Shown one piece after another: positions 42,809-49,761 of a stretch of 49,761 nt of DNA; position 1 is the stretch's first letter; every line of letters begins with the position of its first letter. Origin of the DNA: Oscillospiraceae bacterium (GTDB taxonomy: Bacteria > Bacillota > Clostridia > Oscillospirales > Oscillospiraceae); NCBI GenBank assembly GCA_017405865.1, contig JAFQZN010000035.1, positions 1-49,761 of the forward strand, read 5' to 3'. Below the pieces are notes generated by a model, which did not search any database, had not been told where the DNA came from, and saw nothing but the letters and a program-made list of their open reading frames with translations. Both the position numbers and the translations under genes were made by a program.

Positions 42809-43948
42809 ATGAAAAAGATTTTCCGCGCTGCCCGGTCTTTTCTGAAAAAAGAGCCGATGCTCGTCGCCGCCGTACTGGCGGCTGTCGCGGCGCTGTTCAT
42901 CACGCCGCCGCGCAAGGAGCTTCTGACGAGCATCGACTGGAAGACGCTTGCCACGCTGTTTATGCTTTTGAGCGTTCTGGACGGCTTCAAGCATGAAAAT
43001 CTGTTCCGTCCCGTCATCCGCGCCGTCGGCTCGATCCGTTCCCTGCTGGGCGTGAGCTTTTTCCTCGTCTTCGGCGTGTTCTTTTCGTCGATGTTCGTCA
43101 CGAACGACGTCTCGCTCATCATCTTCGTGCCGCTGACCATCCTCCTCTTCCGCGAATACGGCAAGGAGCAGTACATTCTTCCCATTCTGACGATGGAAAA
43201 CATCGCCGCGATCCGCGGCAGCCTTCTGACCCCCTTCGGCAGTCCGCAGAATCTCTTCCTGTTCTCCAACAGCGGCACGGACACCGGCTCATTTTTGTGG
43301 ATGATGCTGCCGCTGTGGCTGGGCAGCGCCGTGCTGATCTCCCTGTTTCTTTTGTTCCTCTATCGCAGGGATCTCAAGCAGCCCGCTGCGGACACCGGCT
43401 TTGCGCCGGAGCCGTGGAAGCCGGAGGGCAGAGTGCGGCGCATTGTCTATCTTGTTCTCTTTGCGATCATCATCGCCTGCATCGTCACGCGGACGGCATA
43501 CTGGCCCTATGTGACCGCCTTCGTCACGGTCGTTCTGCTGATTTTCGACCGTAAGGTCTTCCTGCGGGTCGATTATGTCCTTCTTCTGACCTTCCTGTGC
43601 TTTTTTATCTTCTCGTCCTCCATTGCGGCGAACGAGACGATCGCGCTGTTTTTGAAATCCGCCGTCGCCGGACGCGAATACTGGTGGAGCATCGGCGTCA
43701 GCCAGGTCATCTCCAATGTTCCCGCCGCCATCGTCCTGTGGCCGTTCACGACCGATCTGAAGGCGCTGATCTACGGGCTGGACACGGCAGGGCTCGTCTC
43801 TGTCATCGGCTCGCTCGCAAGCGTCATCAACCTGCGGCTCTACACCCGCGAATACCCCGGGCAGGGCAGGCGGTTCCTGCTCGTTTTTGAGAAGATCTCG
43901 CTGTGCTTCTTCGCCGTTGTCGTCCTTTTGCAGCTGTTGCTGCTGTAA
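42809..43948 (+). CDS. SLC13/CitM/ArsB-type anion permease
   Basis: A 379-residue membrane protein with roughly ten segments. TNDVSLIIFVPLTILLFREY in the first half and SQVISNVPAAIVLWPFTTDL in the second are the paired substrate-binding hairpin motifs of the ion-transporter superfamily, and GSLLTPFGSPQNLFLF matches the re-entrant loop. It is shorter than typical family members (about 420-480). Substrate unknown; dicarboxylate, citrate or another anion are possible. It is convergent with larC. Confidence 0.87.
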   Translation: MKKIFRAARSFLKKEPMLVAAVLAAVAALFITPPRKELLTSIDWKTLATLFMLLSVLDGFKHENLFRPVIRAVGSIRSLLGVSFFLVFGVFFSSMFVTNDVSLIIFVPLTILLFREYGKEQYILPILTMENIAAIRGSLLTPFGSPQNLFLFSNSGTDTGSFLWMMLPLWLGSAVLISLFLLFLYRRDLKQPAADTGFAPEPWKPEGRVRRIVYLVLFAIIIACIVTRTAYWPYVTAFVTVVLLIFDRKVFLRVDYVLLLTFLCFFIFSSSIAANETIALFLKSAVAGREYWWSIGVSQVISNVPAAIVLWPFTTDLKALIYGLDTAGLVSVIGSLASVINLRLYTREYPGQGRRFLLVFEKISLCFFAVVVLLQLLLL

Positions 43949-43949
43949 C

Positions 43950-43983
43950 AAAAAATCGCCGCTAGATTTGCGGCGATTTTTTA
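43950..43983. terminator. Bidirectional terminator between the permease gene and larC
   Basis: AAAAAATCGCCGC / GCGGCGATTTTTT stem between convergent genes. Confidence 0.85.
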
Positions 43984-43986
43984 GGA

Positions 43987-45168
43987 TCATTCGGAGCAGG
44001 ACGCTTCGAGCTGCGCCTTGACCTCCTCCAGGCTCATGCCGGTTTCCCGCGCAATGCGGGCGAGGTCCTCGTATTCGTACTTCGTTTTCGTTACGCCGCA
44101 GCCCTCCGACACCTTTCTGCGCACGGTGCCGTAGGCGGTCGCCGCCGTTTCGACGGTGCGCCGGAGCGTATAGCGGCGGCTGATATTCTCCCGTACGCCG
44201 AGGGTCGACGTGTGGCGGAAGAGCAGCCGGAGCATCTCGTCCCTGTCCTTCTCACGGCAAATGACCGAAAGCAGGACGCCCGGGCGGGATTTTTTCATCT
44301 GTGCAGGCAGCGTATAGACCTCCAGGGCTCCCGCCGCAAAGAAGCGCTCCTCGGCAAAGCCGATCGCCTCGGGCGTCATATCGTCGAGGTTGCAGGAAAG
44401 CTCGCAGACCATATCTCCGGAATCGTCAGTCTCCCCGAGCAGCGCGCGCACGCAGTTGGCAGCGGGAAAGTCCTTGCTGCCCATGCCGTAACCGATCGCC
44501 GCCGTCCGCATCACGGGCATTTCCCCGAATCGCGTCGCAAAGTGCTTCAGCAGCGCAGCGCCGGTCGGCGTACACAGCTCGCCTCTTACGCTGCCGCCGT
44601 AAATCGGCACGTCGCGCAGCAGAAAAGCAGTGGCGGGCGCGGGGACCGGAAGGATCCCGTGCGCACATCGTACCTGACCGCTGCCCACATGGATCGGCGA
44701 AACGACGACCTGCTCTGCGCCGATGCGCTCCATCAGCATGCAGACCGCCGTGACGTCCGCGACGGCGTCCATCGTACCGACCTCATGGAAATGGATCTCC
44801 GTCACGGGAACGCCGTGGGCGTGGCTTTCGGCCTCGGCGATCAGCGTATAGACGGCAAGAACGTCCGCCTTTACCTTTTCGGAAACCGGCAGCTCCCCGA
44901 CGATATGCCCGATCTCGTGCATGCCGCTGTGATGGTGCTCGTGGTCGTGCATATGCTCGGACTCTTCCACGCCGTTGACCTTGACGGTGACGTGTGTGCC
45001 TGTGATGCCGCATTTGACGGAAGGCGCAGCGCTAACGGCAACGCCGGGAAGGCCGACGCCGTTCAGCTCGGCAAGGAACGCTTCCCTGTCCGGCAGAAGC
45101 TCCAGCAGCGCAGCGGTCAGCATATCGCCTGCCGCGCCCATTGCGCAGTCGAAATAGAGTGTTTTCAT
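43987..45168 (-). CDS. larC: Nickel-pincer cofactor nickel insertase LarC, single ORF
   Basis: CTP-dependent nickel insertion to complete the nickel-pincer nucleotide (NPN) of lactate racemase-type enzymes. The 393 residues are one uninterrupted frame, whereas in Lactiplantibacillus plantarum LarC is made by a frameshift between larC1 and larC2. The N terminus MKTLYFDCAMGAAGDMLTAA is characteristic; residues 72-84 are histidine-rich (HMHDHEHHHSGMHE), as expected for nickel handling. GYGMGSKDFPAANCVRALLG and LSCNLDDMTPEAIGFAEERF are further signatures. It starts 1 nt before the larB stop on the same transcript. Confidence 0.94.
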   Translation of the reverse strand: MKTLYFDCAMGAAGDMLTAALLELLPDREAFLAELNGVGLPGVAVSAAPSVKCGITGTHVTVKVNGVEESEHMHDHEHHHSGMHEIGHIVGELPVSEKVKADVLAVYTLIAEAESHAHGVPVTEIHFHEVGTMDAVADVTAVCMLMERIGAEQVVVSPIHVGSGQVRCAHGILPVPAPATAFLLRDVPIYGGSVRGELCTPTGAALLKHFATRFGEMPVMRTAAIGYGMGSKDFPAANCVRALLGETDDSGDMVCELSCNLDDMTPEAIGFAEERFFAAGALEVYTLPAQMKKSRPGVLLSVICREKDRDEMLRLLFRHTSTLGVRENISRRYTLRRTVETAATAYGTVRRKVSEGCGVTKTKYEYEDLARIARETGMSLEEVKAQLEASCSE

Positions 45169-45169
45169 C

Positions 45170-45922
45170 TCATTTTGCCTCCATGTGGTTGATCATGCTG
45201 GCCAGATACCCCGCGCCGAAGCCGTTGTCGATGTTTACCGCCGCAACGCCGCTGGCGCACGAGTTCAGCATGGACAGAAGCGCGGACAGTCCTTCAAAGG
45301 ACGCGCCGTAGCCGACGCTGGTCGGAACGGCGATCACGGGGCAGTCGACAAGCCCGCCGATCACGCTGGCGAGCGCGCCCTCCATGCCGGCGACGGCAAT
45401 GATCACGCTGGCGCGCATGAGCTCGTCCAGATGGGCAAGCAGGCGGTGCAGCCCGGCAACGCCGACGTCATAGAGCCGGACGACCTCGTTTCCGTAGACC
45501 TCGGCAGTGACGGCGGCCTCCTCCGCAACCGGGATGTCGCTGGTGCCGCCGGTCGCCACGACGATCGTTCCGATCCCGTTCGGCGCGGCAGCCGCTCCGA
45601 TGATCCCGATGCGGGCGTCTGCACGGTAATCCAAATCAAGCACCGTCCCGATGCGCTCTGCCGCCTCTGCGCCGAGCCGCGTAATCAGGATCGTCTTCTG
45701 GCCGCTCTGCTGCAGCTGCGCCGCGATGCCGAGGATCTGCGCCACGGTTTTCCCCGCGCCGTAGATGACCTCCGGCTGCCCCTGACGAATGCTGCGGTGC
45801 AGATCGACCTTGGCATACCCCAGCTCCGCAAACGGTTCCTTTTTGAGCGCGAGAACTGCGTCGTCCACGCTCATTCTTCCCGCCCGGACGGCCTGCAGGA
45901 TCGTCTTGATCTCCGTCTTCAT
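45170..45922 (-). CDS. larB: NPN cofactor biosynthesis carboxylase/hydrolase LarB
   Basis: Carboxylates nicotinic acid adenine dinucleotide and hydrolyses it to the dicarboxylated mononucleotide that is then sulfurated by LarE. The 250 residues show the AIR-carboxylase-like fold: [57 protein letters not shown] and [20 protein letters not shown]. Its start overlaps the larE stop by 4 nt and larC follows immediately. Confidence 0.94.
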   Translation of the reverse strand: MKTEIKTILQAVRAGRMSVDDAVLALKKEPFAELGYAKVDLHRSIRQGQPEVIYGAGKTVAQILGIAAQLQQSGQKTILITRLGAEAAERIGTVLDLDYRADARIGIIGAAAAPNGIGTIVVATGGTSDIPVAEEAAVTAEVYGNEVVRLYDVGVAGLHRLLAHLDELMRASVIIAVAGMEGALASVIGGLVDCPVIAVPTSVGYGASFEGLSALLSMLNSCASGVAAVNIDNGFGAGYLASMINHMEAK

Positions 45923-46665
45923 TCTCTGACCTCCAAATCCAGCAGTACGCCCGCGTAATCGCGCTTCAGCGCAGCAAGAACGTCCTGCCGATGCCGCAGC
46001 AGCGTCTCAATCTGATCTGCCGGGAGCTGAATCCGCGCCGCGCCTGCCATGCGGCGAACGCGGAAGTCGCGCAGACCGATGGAAAACAGGCAGTTTTCCG
46101 CTCTCTCGGTCGCCGCGAGCTTTTCCTCGGTGATCACCTCTCCCGTTGGGATGCGCGTGGCGAGGCAGGCGTAAGCGGGCTTGTCCCACGTAAACAGCCC
46201 GGCCTCGCGCGACAGCCGCCGCACGTCGGCCTTGGTCAGGCCGCACAGCCGCAGCGGCGAAAGAACCGACAGCTCCCGCAGCGCCTTCATGCCGGGACGG
46301 TCGCCTGCGTCGTCGGAGGCGTTCGTTCCGTCCAGCAGGACGGAAAAGCCGTCCGCCTCGGCTTGGGCTTTGATCGCCGTGAAGATCGTTCGTTTGCAGT
46401 AATAGCAGCGGTCGGCGGGGTTGGACGCAACCCGCTCGTCTGCAAGAACGTCCGGGCACAGGAGCTGCATCGGAACGCCGAGCGCATTTGCCAGACGCAG
46501 CGCGTCCTCCAGCTCAAACTGCGGCTGGAAGGCGGATTTCACGAAATACGCCCGCACCTGTGCGCCGCACTGCTTCGCAGCGTACAGCAGGTAGGCAGAA
46601 TCGACGCCGCCGGAGAACGCAACGGCAACCTTCGGGTGCTCTGCAAAAAAGTCGTTCAGTTTCAT
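45919..46665 (-). CDS. larE: NPN cofactor sulfur transferase LarE
   Basis: ATP-dependent sulfur insertion for the nickel-pincer cofactor. The 248 residues begin [20 protein letters not shown] with the PP-loop SGGVDS at 18-23. Cysteines 87 and 90 (CYYC) and Cys167 ([11 protein letters not shown]) are present. Cys167 aligns with the sulfur-sacrificing cysteine of L. plantarum LarE; the additional pair hints at a [4Fe-4S]-type catalytic LarE (moderate-to-low certainty). No good ribosome-binding site lies before the ATG, and a 12-bp hairpin at 46677-46709 sits 11 nt upstream. A GTG at 46698 in the hairpin is an alternative. Confidence 0.92.
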   Translation of the reverse strand: MKLNDFFAEHPKVAVAFSGGVDSAYLLYAAKQCGAQVRAYFVKSAFQPQFELEDALRLANALGVPMQLLCPDVLADERVASNPADRCYYCKRTIFTAIKAQAEADGFSVLLDGTNASDDAGDRPGMKALRELSVLSPLRLCGLTKADVRRLSREAGLFTWDKPAYACLATRIPTGEVITEEKLAATERAENCLFSIGLRDFRVRRMAGAARIQLPADQIETLLRHRQDVLAALKRDYAGVLLDLEVRE

Positions 46666-46676
46666 AAGATACCATA

Positions 46677-46709
46677 ACGGCGGCTCTGAAAGAAGCACAG
46701 AGCCGCCGT
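46677..46709 (-). promoter_or_regulatory. Hairpin between a small membrane-protein gene and larE
   Basis: A 12-bp stem ACGGCGGCTCTG / CAGAGCCGCCGT with a 9-nt loop, without a U tract. It ends 11 nt before larE, so it could modulate read-through, mRNA stability or larE initiation. Confidence 0.6.
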
Positions 46710-46719
46710 CTGTCAGTGT

Positions 46720-47034
46720 TTATTTTTTCTTGAACAGCGCGGACTTGATCACGCCCTTCGGATCTGTTACGAGCAGAATGACGAGCCATATGATCAAACC
46801 GAGCGCCACGACGGACAGCCCGAGGAAGAGATCGTTGAGCATGTCTGCCGGGGCAGGAGTGAAGTACGCCGCGCCAAGCTCCGCGTACTCAAAGATCGCG
46901 TCGATCAGCCACATGAGAGAAGCGCCCCAGAACAGCCAGCAGAGAATGCCGACCTTCATCTCGCTTTTCGGAGCGTTCTTATACCAGACGACCGTACAGA
47001 TGATCGCCGCGAAAACGGTCGTCAGCAGCGTCAT
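46720..47034 (-). CDS. Small membrane protein of unknown function, B of a pair
   Basis: A 104-residue protein with three predicted membrane helices (about 2-17, 28-46, 65-88): MTLLTTVFAAIICTVVWYKN, LCWLFWGASLMWLIDAIFEY, DLFLGLSVVALGLIIWLVIL. It ends in DPKGVIKSALFKKK. I do not recognise the family. The start at 47034 overlaps the stop of the partner gene (ATGA). Its conserved-looking aspartate and glutamate in WLIDAIFEY lie in a membrane segment. The pair precedes larEBC on the same strand. Confidence 0.8.
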   Translation of the reverse strand: MTLLTTVFAAIICTVVWYKNAPKSEMKVGILCWLFWGASLMWLIDAIFEYAELGAAYFTPAPADMLNDLFLGLSVVALGLIIWLVILLVTDPKGVIKSALFKKK

Positions 47035-47447
47035 ACCGCACTCTCCTTCGCCGACGCGGTCGCGCGGAGCGATTTCCGCTCGATCACGGCGGACACGCCG
47101 AGCATACCCGCCCATACGGCGGTGACGATCGCAGCCATCATAACGCCGGCGCTGCTCATTTCCGCGAGCATTTCGGAGGTTTCTCCGGTTTTCACCGCCG
47201 TCAGGAACGGGAAGTAGGGTACGACCTCACCGTGCCACACGTGCTCAAAGGCGAGCAGCGCGGAGCCGCCCCAAAGCAGCTTGTTCAGCCAGCCCAGCTT
47301 CGTAGAGAACGGCGTCTTGACCGCTTCTGCCACCGTGCCGTCGGGCATGCAGACGCTGACGGTTTCTTCCTTTTCTCCGGACTTGATCATTTTTGCTGCA
47401 ACCGTGGTGATGACCGCTTCAGCAGCGGGAACGAGAAAACATGCCAT
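47031..47447 (-). CDS. Small membrane protein of unknown function, A of a pair
   Basis: A 138-residue protein, not recognised. It opens MACFLVPAAEAVITTVAAKM, has a soluble-looking 25-60 segment (SVCMPDGTVAEAVKTPFSTK), and two or three membrane segments, one containing histidines (LLAFEHVWHGEVVPYFPF) and another at the end (AAIVTAVWAGMLGVSAVIER). CAGGAGGT precedes the ATG at 47447. It is translationally coupled to the following small membrane gene and likely part of the lar operon, so a transport or maturation role is possible but unproven. Confidence 0.8.
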   Translation of the reverse strand: MACFLVPAAEAVITTVAAKMIKSGEKEETVSVCMPDGTVAEAVKTPFSTKLGWLNKLLWGGSALLAFEHVWHGEVVPYFPFLTAVKTGETSEMLAEMSSAGVMMAAIVTAVWAGMLGVSAVIERKSLRATASAKESAV

Positions 47448-47529
47448 GAATCTTACCTCCTGAAAATGGTTCAACAGGTGCTCTGCGCCGGCGTTCTGCA
47501 AGCGCCCACCCTTCTATTGTAACGAGTAT

Positions 47530-47558
47530 AGTATACAATCATTTTCCCGCTCCGTCAA
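47530..47558 (-). promoter_or_regulatory. Promoter of the small membrane pair/lar operon
   Basis: Minus-strand TTGACG, 17-nt spacer, TATACT. The leader is about 75 nt. No other promoter is evident between here and larC. Confidence 0.75.
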
Positions 47559-47619
47559 TATGCAGATGCAAAAACAGGGCGAATATTTCCTGCTTATGGA
47601 AGCAGCTTCACGCAAGATA

Positions 47620-47648
47620 TTGACAGATCGGCAAAGCAGCCGTACAAT
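47620..47648 (+). promoter_or_regulatory. Promoter of the flavodiiron protein gene
   Basis: TTGACA, 17-nt spacer, TACAAT, with AAGGAG before the ATG at 47685. Confidence 0.8.
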
Positions 47649-47684
47649 AGTATTTGTAAAAAATTGTGTAAGGAGCATGAACAC

Positions 47685-49475
47685 ATGAAGATCACGAACG
47701 ATATCCGCTACGTCGGCGTCAACGATCACAAGCTCGACCTCTTTGAAGGGCAGTATGTGGTTCCCAACGGCATGGCATACAATTCCTACGTCATTCTCGA
47801 CGACAAGATCGCCGTCATGGACACGGTGGATCGGAATTTCACCCACGAATGGCTGGACAATCTCGCCGGTGTGCTCGGCAGCCGGAAGCCGGACTATCTG
47901 ATCGTCCAGCACATGGAGCCGGATCACAGCGCAAACATTGCCAATTTCATGAGCACCTATCCCGACGCCGTCGTCGTCGCCTCGGACAAGGCGTTCAAAA
48001 TGATGCGCAACTTCTTCGGAACTGACTTTGAAGACAGAAAACGGATTGTCGGCGAGGGCGACACTCTCTGCCTCGGCAGGCACACCCTCACCTTCTTCAC
48101 CGCACCGATGGTCCACTGGCCGGAGGTCATCGTGACCTATGACAACGCGGACAAGGTGCTCTTCTCCGCCGACGGCTTCGGCAAATTCGGCGCGCTGGAC
48201 GCGGACGAGGACTGGGCGTGTGAGGCGCGCAGATACTATTTCGGCATCGTCGGCAAGTACGGCGCGCAGGTGCAGGCGCTTCTGAAGAAGGCGTCCGCGC
48301 TGGACATTCAGACGATCTGTCCGCTGCACGGCCCGGTGCTGACGGAAAACCTCGGCTACTATCTCAATCTTTACAACATCTGGTCGTCCTACGGCGTGGA
48401 GAGCGATGGCATCTGCATTGCCTACACCTCCGTCTACGGCAACACGAAGAAGGCCGTCGAGCTGTTAGCGGATAAGCTGAAGGCCTACGGCTGCCCGAAG
48501 GTTGCCGTGACCGACCTTGCCCGCGAGGACATGGCAGAGGCTGTCGAGGACGCGTTCCGCTACGGGAAGCTCGTTCTTGCGACCACGACCTACAACGCGG
48601 ATATTTTCCCGTTTATGCGGGAGTTCATTCAGCACCTCGTCGAGCGCGGCTTTAAGAACCGCACCGTCGGCCTGATCGAAAACGGCTCCTGGGCGCCGCT
48701 TGCGGCAAAGACCATGCAGAAGCTGCTCGAGCCGTGCAAAGATCTCACCTTTACCACCACGACCGTCAGGCTCACATCCGCCCTGAACGACGAGAGCAAG
48801 GCGCAGGTCGACGAGCTGGCGAAGGAGCTGACGAAGGACTACGTCGCGCAGAACGGCGACACCGCCGACAAGAGCGACATGACCGCTCTGTTCAAGATCG
48901 GCTACGGCCTGTACGTCCTGACCTCCAACGACGGCAAGCGCGACAACGGCATGATCATCAACACGGTCACGCAGGTGACGAATTCGCCGAACCGCATCGC
49001 CGTGTGCATCAACAAGCAGAACTATTCGCACCACGTCGTCAAGCAGACCGGCATTATGAACATCAACTGTCTGTCCACGGACGCGCCGTTCTCCGTGTTT
49101 GAGTGCTTCGGCTTCCGCAGCGGCCGTTCGGTCGATAAATTCGAGGGCATTCACGCGCTGCGCTCGGACAACGGCCTTGCCTTCCTGCCGCAGTATATCA
49201 ACGCCATGCTCTCTTTGAAGGTCGAGCAGTACGTCGACCTCGACACCCATGGCATGTTTATCTGCTCGGTCACGGAGGCGCGCGTGATGTCCGACCGCGA
49301 GACGATGACCTACACCTACTATCAGCAGAACGTGAAGCCGAAGCCCCAGACCGAGGGCAAGAAGGGCTACGTCTGCAAGGTCTGCGGCTACGTCTATGAG
49401 GGCGACACCCTGCCCGAGGACTACGTCTGCCCGCTGTGCAAGCACGGCGCCGCCGATTTCGAGCCGATCGCATGA
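47685..49475 (+). CDS. Multidomain flavodiiron protein (FDP + flavin reductase + rubredoxin)
   Basis: Reduces O2 to water or NO to N2O to protect anaerobes. The 596 residues contain a diiron beta-lactamase-like domain with intact ligands His76, Glu78, Asp80, His81, His144, Asp163 and His215; a flavodoxin domain from about 243 (YTSVYGNTKKAVELL); a flavin-reductase-like split-barrel from about 395 (LFKIGYGLYVLTSNDGKRDN, NSPNRIAVCINKQNYSHHVV); and a C-terminal rubredoxin with CKVCGYVYEG and CPLCKHG. The reductase-rubredoxin part resembles clostridial Hrb, so electron donor and terminal oxidase are in one chain. Start at 47685 follows AAGGAG. Confidence 0.94.
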   Translation: MKITNDIRYVGVNDHKLDLFEGQYVVPNGMAYNSYVILDDKIAVMDTVDRNFTHEWLDNLAGVLGSRKPDYLIVQHMEPDHSANIANFMSTYPDAVVVASDKAFKMMRNFFGTDFEDRKRIVGEGDTLCLGRHTLTFFTAPMVHWPEVIVTYDNADKVLFSADGFGKFGALDADEDWACEARRYYFGIVGKYGAQVQALLKKASALDIQTICPLHGPVLTENLGYYLNLYNIWSSYGVESDGICIAYTSVYGNTKKAVELLADKLKAYGCPKVAVTDLAREDMAEAVEDAFRYGKLVLATTTYNADIFPFMREFIQHLVERGFKNRTVGLIENGSWAPLAAKTMQKLLEPCKDLTFTTTTVRLTSALNDESKAQVDELAKELTKDYVAQNGDTADKSDMTALFKIGYGLYVLTSNDGKRDNGMIINTVTQVTNSPNRIAVCINKQNYSHHVVKQTGIMNINCLSTDAPFSVFECFGFRSGRSVDKFEGIHALRSDNGLAFLPQYINAMLSLKVEQYVDLDTHGMFICSVTEARVMSDRETMTYTYYQQNVKPKPQTEGKKGYVCKVCGYVYEGDTLPEDYVCPLCKHGAADFEPIA

Positions 49476-49476
49476 C

Positions 49477-49502
49477 TTATACCAGACTTCGATAAAATGC
49501 TT
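49477..49502 (+). mobile_element. MITE-like element fragment, copy 3
   Basis: TTATACCAGACTTCGATAAA followed by ATGCTT is the reverse complement of the right end of copies 1 and 2 (36122-36147) with one mismatch. It begins 1 bp after the stop of the flavodiiron gene and breaks off at TCCTG. Only the terminal repeat, one arm of the closing stem and one hairpin arm survive. Confidence 0.75.
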
Positions 49503-49541
49503 TCCTGATTTTGACGGTTACGGACTTTTTGGACAGTCTGA

Positions 49542-49573
49542 CGCCCCCGGTCGATTCTCTTCGACCGGGGGCG
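49542..49573. terminator. Strong GC-rich hairpin (terminator-like, no U tract)
   Basis: A perfect 13-bp stem CGCCCCCGGTCGA / TCGACCGGGGGCG with a TTCTCT loop. It may end flavodiiron transcription, but no T run follows on either strand; it also lies just upstream of the transposase fragment. Confidence 0.5.
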
Positions 49574-49585
49574 TAAATTCATGCA

Positions 49586-49761
49586 ATGCGTGATCGGAAT
49601 GTGCATTCATTCTATGAGCAGGATCTGCGGGACTATTCCCCGGAAGATGAAACACGGCAGATGCTGAAAATTCAGAGCCGTCTGTATGAGCGAACGCTCA
49701 ACTCCAGCGTTTCACTTCGCAACGGATTAATCTCTCTGCTGGATCAAACCTTTCCCGGCGC
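49586..49761 (+). pseudogene. IS110-family transposase fragment, 5'-truncated, runs off the window
   Basis: An open frame from ATG 49586 with an in-frame stop (TAA at 49574) just before it encodes HSFYEQDLRDYSPEDETRQ, then LYERTLNSSVSLRNGLISLL and DQTFPG. The spacing of YSPEDExRQxLK and LxxLLDQTFPG matches the middle of IS110-family transposases, around 110 residues after the normal start. The DEDD catalytic N-terminal part is absent, so the copy is probably a remnant; the 3' part is not visible. Confidence 0.6.

Overview
The window looks like chromosome of an anaerobic, moderately GC-rich Clostridia member, probably Oscillospirales/Ruminococcaceae-like. The basis is a Firmicutes S10-spc-alpha ribosomal order with rpsD inside it, a zinc-type S14, a tryptophan T-box leader, a CarD-type regulator, a flavodiiron/rubredoxin oxygen-detoxifying protein, and the small GC-rich hairpin repeats common in such genomes. 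No taxonomic search was possible.

Positions 366-16428 (minus strand) hold one 32-gene ribosomal/secretion/transcription superoperon, rpsJ to rplQ, with secY, adk, map, a KOW protein, infA and rpoA. A strong promoter lies about 280 nt upstream of rpsJ. The leader has an attenuator-like hairpin, and two unusually long structured gaps interrupt the otherwise tight operon (rpsJ/rplC and rpsN/rpsH).

Positions 16551-28960 hold a divergent proline operon (proB-proA-proC), ridA with an inverted repeat over its promoter, a CarD-like gene, a copper ATPase whose C-terminal metal-binding domain has its own ribosome-binding site and start, an RluA-type pseudouridine synthase with a metallophosphoesterase, murC with a D-lactate-dehydrogenase-like gene, and a TrpB-like gene behind a T-box with a UGG specifier. 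Positions 28960-29516 are non-coding and packed with dispersed repeats.

Positions 29517-35970 hold an AEC-family permease, an 827-residue protein joining an NahK/APH-type sugar kinase to a ROK-like kinase, nagA, 5-formyl-THF cyclo-ligase and a lipid-kinase-like gene. The fused kinase plus nagA suggest amino-sugar salvage. Positions 35992-43948 hold a MITE-like element, two tandem YfhO-family membrane proteins, a pyridoxamine kinase and an SLC13-like permease.

Positions 43950-47558 (minus) hold larE-larB-larC for the nickel-pincer cofactor, behind two small unrecognised membrane proteins and with no larA in view. Positions 47620-49475 encode a multidomain flavodiiron protein. The window ends in a fragment of an IS110-like transposase.

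The most unusual observation is a repeat with imperfect terminal inverted repeats (156 bp in its complete copy), present at 1-143, 35992-36147 and as a fragment at 49477-49502. The two long copies differ at only four positions, and all four fall in predicted hairpin loops.
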